Shown one piece after another: positions 12,857 through 23,692 of a stretch of DNA of 64,000 nucleotides. The notes beneath the pieces are model-generated. The model worked only from the letters and a program-made list of their open reading frames with translations. It did no database searches and was not told the DNA's origin. Positions within the stretch are counted from its first letter, which is position 1. Each line of letters opens with the position of its first letter. The DNA is taken from positions 355,814 through 419,813 of the forward strand of contig MU405221.1 of the NCBI GenBank assembly GCA_022836615.1, read 5' to 3'. A program made the position numbers and the translations under genes. Origin of the DNA: Annulohypoxylon bovei var. microspora. Taxonomy: Eukaryota > Ascomycota > Sordariomycetes > Xylariales > Hypoxylaceae.

Positions 12857-14791
12857 CTAAGGACATCCCGATAATCCGGCCAAGAGTCTACCTGTATTAT
12901 TTCGAAATTGTTTTTTTTACTTATGTTTCCTACTGATTTTGTAGCAAAAAAACGACGTTTTACCTAATATATCCCTTTAGAATACATACTATTATGTACA
13001 TTTGTAAGAAGCTAAAACAACGACATCGTCGTAGCCTCCTCGCCAAGGCCCCTTCCACGCGGACCTTTGTACTAGCCTCGCCTTATGTATTAACCACCCG
13101 TTTCGAATCTAAGGAACTTGGGTTCTTTGTTTTAAAACGTAGTTTAAATCCCATCGTCGTCTATAAATGACTTAGCGTGGAGTACGGACCGTGTCTTAGT
13201 ATATTCGCCCCGTAAGGTCTATATTTAACTTACAAAGGCTCATCGACGAGCGGCAAAGAGCCCCCATTTCCATATTTTGAATTATGCAAAATATATACCA
13301 AGGCTTTTTTCTCTATTCCACTTCTCTTCTCCAGTTTCACCTCTTCCCTGTCGTTCAGCTTCGCCTTGCTGAAAAAAGAGACATGGCTATCTGGGCTCCC
13401 CTGCTTTTGATCGACGCTGCATGATGCCACCTCTTTAAGCTTCTATTTCTGTCTCGCGCCAACACGCCATGCTAAGGATCGGAAGTATTATCTAATTTTC
13501 CTTTTTTTCGCATGTATGAAGAAACATTTTAAGAAAGCCGTTGATAATAAACATGCAAGTCTAGGCGGATTGTAATTTTCTATCTTAATAGTACATATCA
13601 ACAATAACTAGTGTTTGAAACCAAAAGTCAAGCAGCCACTAAAATAGTCCCAACATGTTCGAATGATAACACCTCTTAAAATAGTATTTGTCATCCGATC
13701 TTGCTTCTGGAAACAAAGTGAGTCGTCATATCTTACGCCATCCTTTCGGCACACTCCCGCGGCCGCGGCCGCGAACTCTTAAGTGTAAGTACACCAATAA
13801 TGCATTAACAATCCGGCAATTGTTGTATCACGACAGCTATCCAAATAGCGGGCATGATGTTACCCGAGTTAACATACCTTTGGGTATTGATGGATATGTA
13901 CTTAGGTAGTGTTTAAGCCATATTGTATCAAGTAAGGGCTCAGGCTTGTTCAGCTTGTTCAATATGACTTGGCTTTACCTAAATTTACATATAATTTTCT
14001 TTAACCATGGCGTTTATCTAAACATAGCTATAACCACCACTTATTATTAAAACATCAAGTTGTCAGGATCTACTTAATTCTGTAATTTCCAATTTTATCA
14101 CATATTTCCTTTTATTAATATATATACAACGTCTCAGTAGGATTATTGTGACATATCACCAGGGAAAACTAAGCTAGCATATGTCCTCAAGTGCCAAATA
14201 ACTTCACTTAAGTACCATGCTGGGTCAGGGCTAGTTAAATAGAATTTAACTAGGTATTATAATGTTTCAACTATCATTAGTCCCATCTGAATACCAGCAA
14301 GTTCTCGTTGGCAATTCAACAACTAAGTTGACTGTAATTTCACTCCTGTTACCACCGAGAGGCTTTTAACCAGAGTAAACCTCAGCCACACGAGCATCAA
14401 GTACCAACACCAATGGCAAGAAAAAAAGGCTCATATAAATGGGTATCAATTTCACTAGCATACTCTCTCCCTTTGAGACAACCTCATCAATACCTTAGGT
14501 AGTTAATCCTATCTCATATACAATGCCTCATTCCCCGGCTACATATCGCGAGTAAAATCAACTGGCTTAACAACGACGACCCTAATCCCTCTCCCTAGCG
14601 AGACTTTGGATGCCTCCTATTCCCAAGGACCTTTCTACAGTGTGTTCCAGGCTGTTCTGGGGCCCTCTAGTCTCAGGCTGGACTATTTCATTAGCCACGA
14701 CCTACTCAGACAGTGTCGAGAGCACCCGTGAAACCCCCCAAGACAAGGTTCCAACAGCATATACCGACACCAGAATATGACGTATGCCACA
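12857..14791. other. AT-rich intergenic region
   Basis: This is the AT-rich spacer between the tRNA and the 3' end of the Vps18 gene. Short low-quality frames only. It contains an isolated GC block at about 13756-13773 made of overlapping GCGGCCGC units. No coding, RNA or mobile element is recognised; base composition and many TpA steps are compatible with old RIP-type decay, but this was not measured. Confidence 0.5.
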
Positions 14792-17700
14792 TCACAAAGC
14801 CCACTCGCCCTTATCATCATCCGTCGTGACGAACGGCTCATCAATCCGCTTGATCGCATAGTCGCTGCACAGGATACTACACAGAGCTTATTAGTCTGAC
14901 CGTCTAATACTCCAACATAAGGAAGAATTTAGCAACTTACCAAGCAGAAGCCACAAGAGCATCTAACTCCGCAACCATGGCGTCTTTCCTCGCGCCGCTC
15001 ACAAGACCCTTGCTAATCTGGACCTGACATTCCTTGATGCGCCTGCTCTTGCCCACGCCCGCCTGCTCGAGGACCTTCTTACCGAGACAGTCCGAGTGGA
15101 ACGCGTGTTGGCACGGGAAGACAAAAAATTGCCTACTTAGTAGCGGCAGCGCGCAGGCGTAGCACTTTTCGCCGGGTTCCACGATCGCGTACCTGTGATC
15201 CAACCCAGCGATGTCGATCTTGATGTTTGCCGCCGTCTGGGAGCTCTCGTCCATCTCCTTCTTGAGGCCGTCGATGTTGCGCGAGTAGTCCTCCAGAGCG
15301 TCGCAGATCTCATCCTTGAAGTCGTCGATCACCACGAAGTCCGGGAAGAATGGAATCAGGTCCTCGATCTTGAGCAGGTCGCACCGCTTCAGGAACTCGA
15401 TCGCCGTCTTGATCCCGTTCGACTGCGAGATCACCTTGCGCGCCACTGCTAGCCATAGTTTCTTCCGGAGCGTGGGGTTCGACATTGGTCGATCCGCGAT
15501 AATGGATGCGTATTCGACTTCGTGGTGCGAAAGAGCGAGATCTACAGCTTGGACGTATTGCCCCATGTTCGTGTAGATGTGTACGCATGAGAGGGTTCGC
15601 TTGTGTTGGATACACAAACGAAGCGCAAAATCGGGATCGAAACTGGGCTCTTCGCCTTGAGATTCTAGATACGCTAGAAGTCCAGACTCGTCTTTAGAGC
15701 TGTGAGATGCGTAGATAGAAACAAGAGTGTTGTGGACAGCCGCATCTGCGGAGTGAAGCTGATTAATAACGAACTGTAGATATCGAACAGCTTGATTCTG
15801 CAGGAGTGTTCCAGTGAAGGTCCTATTATAATCAAGAAGAGCCGGTATAATTTTACGTGGCTCGAGTTTCGGATGTCGCATCAAGATCTCAACTAACTCA
15901 TGACCGACGTGTGTCATTAGTACACTACTGTACCGATAAAAAACTTCTGGGTCTGTCTGCTTCTTGAGCACATTCAGGGTATCCGTCCATCGTTCTCTCT
16001 GCACCCAATATAATAAAACGTAGTTGTAGTCGTTTATGGCGTTAGCGAAGAATAAGAGTTCGTCTTCCCGAGCGTGGCTGCTGATCACATCGTAAGTTGT
16101 TTTGCGGTCGAGATCGGATTTATGTTTATTGATGAAGTCATGGAATTCGTTTCGAACAACATCTAGCTGTTGTCGTGGCTGTTTCTTATTTTCGTTTTCA
16201 GTCGATTCTGCTTCCACAGTAATTGAGTCCTCAAGAGAGTTGAGCTTCGCCATGAAGATCTCAACTAGCCACGCCGCTATTAGCATCCTCTGCATAATAG
16301 AAGACTTCTTGTATGTTGCGAGTTTTGTGAGAAGGTATTTTCGCAAGGCATCATTTTGCCCATGATCTATAAAAGAAAGCGCGACATCTTCAAACGGCTT
16401 GCTGCTTTTGCCATATACACCAGCGGCTTCGACGAATAACCCTTTTTCGACTAGGTAATCACCAGATGCTATCGAAACCGCATCTTTCTGTGCCGGAGTA
16501 TGAGCATATTGCATGGCCATGTCAAACTGTTGTCTCTGCAGTAGAATTCGCCATATATCTCGGTCCTCATCTCGGACAACGATCTCGAATATTTCCTGGG
16601 CGGTGAAAAGCCAGAATGTGTTTTTCTGCTGGTCGACGTAGAGGCCTAATGCTTTCTGGCCCTGTTCTAAAACTACCTGGTCGAATATAACTGACCCCGT
16701 CAGCCGATTTGTCGTTATTACACGACCACCGACTAGACTGATAATATGCCACTGTGTTAATGCGATCGCATCGACAAACTCAGAAGGGGTCTTCTTCCGC
16801 CCCGAAGCCTCTGTCGAAACTATTTGGGACCTCGATAGAAGCTTGGACTCAGCATACACCTTATTTCCAAGGTCGTTCGCAGGTAATGTTAGGAGTTTCC
16901 CATGATAGACTCCATGGGAAGAAAGCCAGGCGAAGGCTCGTTCCGGGACTACATCCTCATAAGCATCGGCATCTGGGGAATCCGGTGAGATAGCTAGCAT
17001 GGAAGGAGCAGTAGCTGAGCCCCGCGAAATCTCGTGTATGACGGGCTGTTCCGAATCGAATAATCTTGTATAGATAGAACCGCTTCCTTCATGGCCGCTT
17101 CGCCCAACTTTTCCAGCAAGGTGGAATAGACGGCTTTGTGTGCTGATAACCACCCTCCTTACATCAGTCTTGCCGCCCATATTATCAACCCATATTCCCG
17201 TGATTGGGCCATCCGGGAGTTTGTTTAGCGCCTTCAAGTATTTCTCCTCCTTCCTATAGAACTCCGTCGAGGTTTCAATAAATGTCTCATATATATTTCC
17301 ATCGGAGGCACCTATCAGGATCTCGCGTGTGGTAGCCGTAGGCAGAGATGGATTCCAAGCTACAGATTCAACCGCGACACCGCGTAATCTACTTAGAGGT
17401 CGCGGTTGGCGTGACTGTGTATGTAGGTAATAGTTCTCGCCAAGTGAGGTACATATAAGTAGATGAGAGGCGGTGGGATCGAGGAACATGCGCCGGATGA
17501 TGCCTACTTCGGAAACCCGCTTAGGAAGGTCGATATCTACGGGCGGTCTCAGTCAGTGTTGCCGACCTAAAGATTATATCGTCAGGAGCTCACCGTCTAT
17601 ATCTTCGGGTCGATTAAGGTCTATGCGCAATATGCGCCCGTTAGACAAGGCTAGGACGAGCACATTGTTGGCAACCTGAGATGCAACGAAGTCGGCGGCA

Positions 17701-17813
17701 ATGGAGAATTGTAGCTGTACCGGCTCGACATCGAAAATGGGCAAGCCACCACCATCGGTAAGATCGCGAACGCCGTTCGTGGCGACGAAGCCGTTCGATG
17801 TACCTAATGACAT
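14792..17813 (-). CDS. vps18: Vps18/Pep3 subunit of the HOPS and CORVET tethering complexes
   Basis: Three exons (17594-17813, 14941-17536, 14792-14876) give 966 aa, a usual length for fungal Vps18. Introns are 57 and 64 bp with GTGAGC and GTAAGT donors. The N-terminal half is a beta-propeller-like Pep3/Vps18 region (for example VESVAWNP and LTQWHIISLVGGRVI). The middle is an alpha-solenoid of clathrin-heavy-chain type. The C-terminus from about residue 863 is a RING-H2 zinc finger: CYAC, then FPCQHAFHSDC, and, after a basic insert, CILC in the last exon. The final exon supplies CILCSDYAIKRIDEPF and the terminal EWAL, so stopping at the TAA in the second intron would delete part of the RING. 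Vps18 is a core subunit that tethers endosomes and vacuoles before SNARE fusion and may have E3-type activity. Assignment is firm. Confidence 0.95.
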
Positions 17814-18753
17814 ATTTAAATCTGTCCGGTCATGTTGGAATAATCAAGTCGCGACAGGTCGCAAAACCGCCCTGCGGGATGTGGTTGTTAAAGCAGAGAA
17901 GGCGTTTAAAGGTTAGGAGGTAGGTATTAGTTGGAGCTGGAGCCCGTCTACGGGAAGCTACATTAGCTGGGTACCTACTGTACATCCATATGTACAATTA
18001 TGTAATAAGCTTGAAGCCTTAGTGCTGCACAAAATGTGAGATTGCACCATAATTCAATATTATGCAAATAGTGCATAAATAACACAGGATGCCAGGTGAC
18101 ATCACTCAACAAAGTTTATTACAATTTAAGTGTTGGAAAATCTAAGCGTTTAAGTGGAGGTTCACGCTTCATAAGAATCACTATTAAAAATCTAGGTAAG
18201 TTAATGGTTAGGTAGGTATTTATACTTTGATTTTTTCTTTAAATTATCACTTAATCGATGATAATGAATTCTAAAGAGCTCGCTGCCTGCCTGTATGCAA
18301 TATTCCTCAATCGTGGGTATGCTAATTGATGCAAAAATAACGCTTGCTGACCCAATGGAAGTCTTCTTACAATGTCCAAGAACTCAGATATCTTGACACC
18401 CCCTCAATATCATGATTACCTACAGTAAAATAAATTAAAACAAAAATAAGTGCCCCTCGGGCTAAAATGGGGTGCGGAGTACCAAAATCCTAATATGTTC
18501 CCCCATGCTTTGCTGAGTGTGGATGTTTATGATGCTTAAGCCGAAGTCGTCTTGATCATTTGTCAAGACGTGGGATATCATCGGTATTATTCATGCTGTT
18601 TCCATCACAGTATTGACTGCCATCTGCTCTGGAATCTTTCCATGGGCACCACATAGGCTGTGTTGCTTAGACCAGCCTCGACGGGCCTCACCAGCCTCTG
18701 AGCAACCGCCGCCGCCGTTATTGTTGAGTCGGTCTGCAACGAGTATTTTATTG
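17814..18753. other. Intergenic region between Vps18 start and methyltransferase stop
   Basis: This 940-bp AT-rich spacer carries the promoter of vps18 on its left side and the 3' UTR of the methyltransferase on its right. No gene or structured element was recognised. Confidence 0.6.
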
Positions 18754-20344
18754 TTAGCACCCCGTTGACTCGGTACCTGATACCGTCTGGCTGCGACTTG
18801 GGCGTGCTTGTTCCAGACTAGAGCCCAATGAATTACTCTGTGCGGCGCTTTTCAGTCCCTCAGATGGTATTGAAAGATATCCGCTTTCTCCATCTGTTTG
18901 TTGGCTTCCCTCTGCATCAGTATCCTCCAGCATCTCAATGAGCTTTTGCTGCATGAGCTGGCTAGGTTCGCGGGATGGACCCCTAGACCAACGGGGAAGT
19001 GGACCTGGTTTCCTCCCTTTCAATACTCGAACCTTGACGACAAAACCCTTCGATTTCTTAGAGCTGCGTGCCATCGTCATCAGTTCTTGGCCGATGTTGT
19101 TGCAAGCTAAACGGACTTCCTCAGGGTCCCATCCCTTGTATTTGGTCAAAAGCCTTAAGCTGACCGACTCAACCCCGTTCAGCATGGCCAGAAGCCAAAA
19201 TTTCCCAGTCGAGCCGTCTTCGGTTTTTAGGGGGATAGCATGCTCGGTCAGTTGGACATCAACATAACCCATATTAACCAGAAATCTAGGCTCCAGATGA
19301 GAAACGCCATGTGGCCTTCCATGCATGATGGCGGCTTCGACGAGATCGTCTGCCACCCTGTGTGCCATCGAATTGGGTTCGAAGATCGAGTGCAAGTTGG
19401 ACATCCCTTTATGGTCATCAAAATCTAACACTTCGATCCATCCACCCGGCTTAATACAGTCGAATGCGGATCGATAAATATTCTCCCAGTTGGTAAACGA
19501 TCCCGACATATCACGTAAATGTACCAGGTCGTAGTGATTCAGCGGTCGCTCCCATTCTATCTCGGCGTCGTCGATTTCCCAGAAAACATTCCGAGGGACA
19601 CGTCGTTCAAAGATGTTGGCGATGTCAGTTCCGGTTATTTCGCAGTCGGGATAAAGCTCAGCCATATCTATAGCCCATTCGCCGACGCCAGTTCCGATAT
19701 CCAGGATATGTGTCGGCGCCTCTAAAGGCACGCTCGTTAATTCGCCGTCGAATGTCTTTAGGTAAACCTGATTAATCAACTGCAACCGGACCTGCTCATC
19801 GTCATCGTTTGGCATATAATACGACCCGCAATATCGTCGGCCATGTTCTACGACGTAGTTAAGGTCCAGTTCGTTGACTGATCTTGTCGAGTCTCTGCTC
19901 TGCATTAGAAATTTCCGTCGCTTCGCAAATAATCACATGGTAAGCTTACAATGTGTCTTCTTCTTGTGTTTCATCATCGATTTCGTATGGTTCCTCTATT
20001 CGATACGCCAATGAAGGAGCTGGGTAATTATTCGGAGAATAAACAGAGACGGCATCTATATTGCTGGTCGCTATCTCTTCGTGCGGTTCTAATACGCGAC
20101 TCTCCGGTTCCTGGCCACTCGCCGTCCACGCGCTCAGATAGTCACTGGAGAAATCTTCGGTAGAAACGTTGCTGTCCAGTTCCGGCACGGCAAGGTCGGA
20201 GATTCCTACACTACGGGCATTATCGGTACTATGCGGACCGACAGACGAGTCGGTCACGCTAGTGGCTTGCGACGGCATGATCTCAGCTGGCGCATCCGAT
20301 ACCCTAGACTGTCGTCTTCCTTTTTTCCCTCTTTTCCTCTTCAT
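18754..20344 (-). CDS. LaeA-like SAM-dependent methyltransferase
   Basis: Two exons, 19950-20344 and 18754-19894, joined across a 55-bp intron, give 511 aa. The acceptor must be the second AG in CAGAGCAG, since only that one keeps the frame; the branch point CTAAT lies just upstream. The N-terminus (about 130 aa) is variable and acidic after a basic start. The core begins with a DSTRS...VVEHGRRYCGSYY segment and a PNDDDEQ motif, typical of the LaeA/UMTA family. SAM motif I is at about 194-203 (HILDIGTGVG), followed by an acidic residue context GTDIA, and KPGGWIEVLDFD closes the fold. The C-terminal 100 residues are Ser/Gln-rich. Members act as nuclear regulators of secondary metabolism and development or as small-molecule methyltransferases; the target here cannot be read from sequence. 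No biosynthetic gene cluster is visible next to it. Confidence 0.9.
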
Positions 20345-22253
20345 TACAGTCGCATTGGGGTGGTTCTTAGTTTGTTGATATGGTATTAGTCAGATAGTTC
20401 CTCCTAGGTCCCGTGGCGAATCTCATGTCGCGCCGGCGTCTCCGAATTTCAAATAGCTCGGCGGCGGATTCGCAAGCGAGGGCGGCCCTACGTTTATTTC
20501 GGCCTCGAGAAAAAAATAAGAGACTTGCGAAAGCTCCGGTTGATACTACTCAATGGTTAAGGTGTATTGTGGACTTCGATCTCCGCGGATAAGTCGAATG
20601 ATGGATGCATTAGCGGGCAAGGAGGGACCATGAAGCGACCTTAGTTCGTAAAGCTAAGTGTCTAAACGACCGAGAGGTCATTATTCTAGCTTCATATCGA
20701 ATATAGGGATAGAAAATGGAGTCGGGTTGCTAATTAATTAGTGTAACGAAGTGAGGGACTGGAATTGTTTTACAAGCTGGGGAAAATTGGATTATGGACC
20801 ACGAGGGAAGCGGAGGACGGTGAAAGACAAGTATGATAACGATTGGCTACCGAATTGATCATCGACCAACTTCTGCAAACTGCCCAGGTGGTAAACGATG
20901 GTTTGGGGGGTGTGAGCAAGGTGGGCAAGGTGGTAGCCGGGTGCGACACTCGAAGTCTTCATCGATCCACGATCCAATGAGCGGTCTGTTCTGAAGAGCA
21001 ACGTGGAGTCCGTGGCAGGGGATAAGCCACATGTCATTGCCATACCTAGCAATCCGTTAAGCCTAACCTATGCCGGCGGGACGCCCCCTATTTATTCGGT
21101 TACTCATATTATGCAGTATATATGTAGTATATATGCAGCCCTTCAACTTGGGCTACAACGCTGGAGTATCGCACCTTAAAAAAAACGAATGATTGGTATT
21201 GGCCGATTCTCACACCTGTTAGATCCAAGGGACTAAGCGTTCTGATTTTATTGGACCCAAATGGGTGGAAATTCCGTTCCTGGGCGCCGACCTCAAGCAG
21301 CGCAAGGTACATGGTAGTAGAGCTTTTCTGGCCTCATCCCGGCAGGCAGTTAAGCCTTGACCACCCTGACCATTGTCGGCTTCGGACTCAACTCCGCCTG
21401 AGGACTGATAACGTCGCATTTACGAATATTCTAGGAAATTCACGTGTAATAAGAGAGGCTCTATTAGGGGCATTCAAGTTTTCGACTCAACTGAAGACCA
21501 TCGAACGACTGTTTCAAAACGCAACACTAGATAATATTCCCGAAAAGTCGAGAAAAAAACTCGTGTTCCTCCATGTCGGATCTATTCCGTTTTAAATAAG
21601 CGATAGATGCACTGCTACACTCCAAGGAACTTTTTATGGCCTTCCGCGTGATCTCATTGGGAGCCTATCGAACCGAAGCCCCGGTCACGGCTGCAGCATG
21701 TTGAAATCAACAAGCCGGCTCGGAGACCATAGGCATACTAATGCCGGAATTCCTAAATAATTCCGGGTAAGAGCCCTATAAGATGTCGATATAATCGTTA
21801 GCTGAATGTAACATCAAGTCTATTTAGTTACAACACCCCAAAGAGTCTTGACCGACACTTCTATAAGGCCCATGCATGCATGTCATAAGAATTGCGGCTC
21901 ACTAAGTATACGCGGCATGATTACTAAGGTATTAGGTATCCAATATGTTTGAAATAAATCATGATCTATTCGTTATTTGCCAAATACGTCGAATACGTCG
22001 AATACGTCGAATACGCCGAAATAGTGTGCCAGCATTTCGCTAGCGGTCTTTCTAATAGCAGTAAGTAGAAACCTTGGTCACTTGCACTCCCCATGGTATC
22101 AATATCACAATGAGATCATGCTCTCTATTCCTCCCAAAATCGAGGATCCGTCCGTTGAAATGTGCCCTAACTCCCATCAATGCATCCGTTCCTTAGGATA
22201 ATGTCGGGGGCGTAAGCGAGGGCCATGCACCCTTACGTGGATATGAACGACCA
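20345..22253. other. Intergenic region with a 9-bp tandem repeat and possible tRNA relic
   Basis: This spacer contains the methyltransferase promoter. At about 20562-20625 there is a tRNA-like stretch (CTCAATGGTTAAGG, an A-box-like element) whose B box is degenerate; I treat it as a possible relic. A 9-bp tandem repeat lies at 21982-22020. Open frames at 20792-21600 are not supported as genes. Confidence 0.5.
21982..22020 (+). repeat. Tandem repeat, unit AATACGTCG, about four copies
   Basis: The unit AATACGTCG is repeated about four times, the last copy changed to AATACGCCG. This is a plain minisatellite in a spacer. Confidence 0.85.
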
Positions 22254-23692
22254 CTAATTAGGCGACCTTCGTTTCTTTGGCCTCTGAGGCTCGTCACATA
22301 TCTCCTCTTTGTCAGACATAATCTCAGCCTCGACAACAATCGGAAAGGGGCTCAGAACTTTGCTGATATCACCCCACCACTCTTCACCGAAACGTTTGTA
22401 CCAGTCAACGGTAATCTTCAAGCCGTCAATAAAAGAAGTTTTCGGGTTCCAACCGAGGCGTCGAAGTTTAGTTGCGTCAATAGCGTATCGATGATCGTTG
22501 AAAGGCCTATCATGTGTGTATTTAACCCACTTGTTGAAATCCTCCTGGCTTTCGTGGGGGATGCCCATCTCTGCCAGAAGCATTCTGCATAATTCAATGT
22601 TGGAAATCTCATCGTGAGATCCTACGTTATAAACTTGGCCGAGGCTACCTTTATGTAGGATCGTATCAAATGCATCGGCCGCGTCGCCGGCATATAAATA
22701 TCTTCGAGTTGGGCTCCCATCACCGTGGAGCACCGTCGGTCGCTGACGGTTCAACAAGCAGATGAATTTAGGGATGATTTCTATCTCAGGGTTAATCAAG
22801 TACGTAATTGGCATTGTTCATATTCATAACTTACTCTCAGGAAATTGGTGTGGTCCGTAGACATTGTTGCTCCTGACAATAATAGCCGGAAGTTTAAAAC
22901 TCTTCATATAAGAGTGCACAAGCATTTCAGCGGCAGCCTTGCTCGCGGCATATGGATTCGTTGGTGACAGAATGCTTGCTTCGAGCAGGTCATCGTCATC
23001 ATCCTTTACCTCGCCATACACCTCGTCAGTGGACACATGGATGAATCGCTTGACGCCGATCTTCTTTGCGCTCTCTAGCATAACGTGGGTACCGTACACG
23101 TTTGTGTGGGTGAACCCATAGGAGTTTCCAAAACTCAGATCGACATGCGATTGCGCTGCGAAATGGAAGATGGTGTCAATATTAAAGCGCTCCATACAGT
23201 CGAGTACTTCTGAAGGATTGGTAATATCTCCATGGTAGAAAGTAAAGTTTCGCTTGTCATTGAGCATGCGCGTGTTGTTCAGCGAGGAGCAATAATCCAA
23301 CTTATCAAATGACACAATATTGTAGGCTTGTGGGTAAGTGAGTGTGAGATGACGGACAAGCCAACATGCACTTTGAACATGTATTAGTTATAATGCCGAA
23401 CCTTGAAATTCGCCAACACTCACATGAAGCCGGCTCCGCCAGTAATCATGATATTCTTGACATCTGGCAAGGGTTCGAACTTGGTAGACCCAGTCAAGAT
23501 GGGAGCCTGTTTCCATATTCCATAGTCCTCGAAGAATCTAGGCTTTGTGACTTTAGTGCACGCGGCTACGTTCGCGGCTACGTTCGCGGCTAGATATTCA
23601 GCATTGTAAGTCAACTCGATCCACTTCGGTGACGTCGACGGTCAATACTTACGATGCACCCCATTGGTGCCTTTCAGCTGTGGCGCTGTCAT
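22254..23692 (-). CDS. NDP-glucose 4,6-dehydratase (UDP-glucose 4,6-dehydratase type)
   Basis: Four exons (23653-23692, 23589-23424, 23370-22835, 22780-22254) give 422 aa; introns are 53-63 bp. The first exon encodes only 13 codons and starts at the ATG at 23692. The last join uses the acceptor GATAG, restoring the conserved PEKIIPKFI. The protein is an extended short-chain dehydrogenase: the Rossmann motif ITGGAGFIA crosses exons 2 and 3, VSTDEVYGE carries the Asp-Glu pair specific to 4,6-dehydratases, and NPYAASKAA carries the catalytic Tyr and Lys. A C-terminal acidic/basic tail ends in KKRR. The reaction converts NDP-glucose to NDP-4-keto-6-deoxyglucose, the first step to rhamnose or other 6-deoxy sugars. 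In moulds such as Magnaporthe and Botrytis the substrate is UDP-glucose. A 12-bp duplication encodes a repeated ANVAA near residue 15. The 3,5-epimerase/4-reductase partner is not in this window. Confidence 0.92.

Noticed and set aside
18754..20344. Secondary-metabolite gene cluster around the LaeA-like methyltransferase
   Set aside because: No PKS, NRPS, terpene synthase, P450 or efflux pump is seen in the flanking 20 kb.
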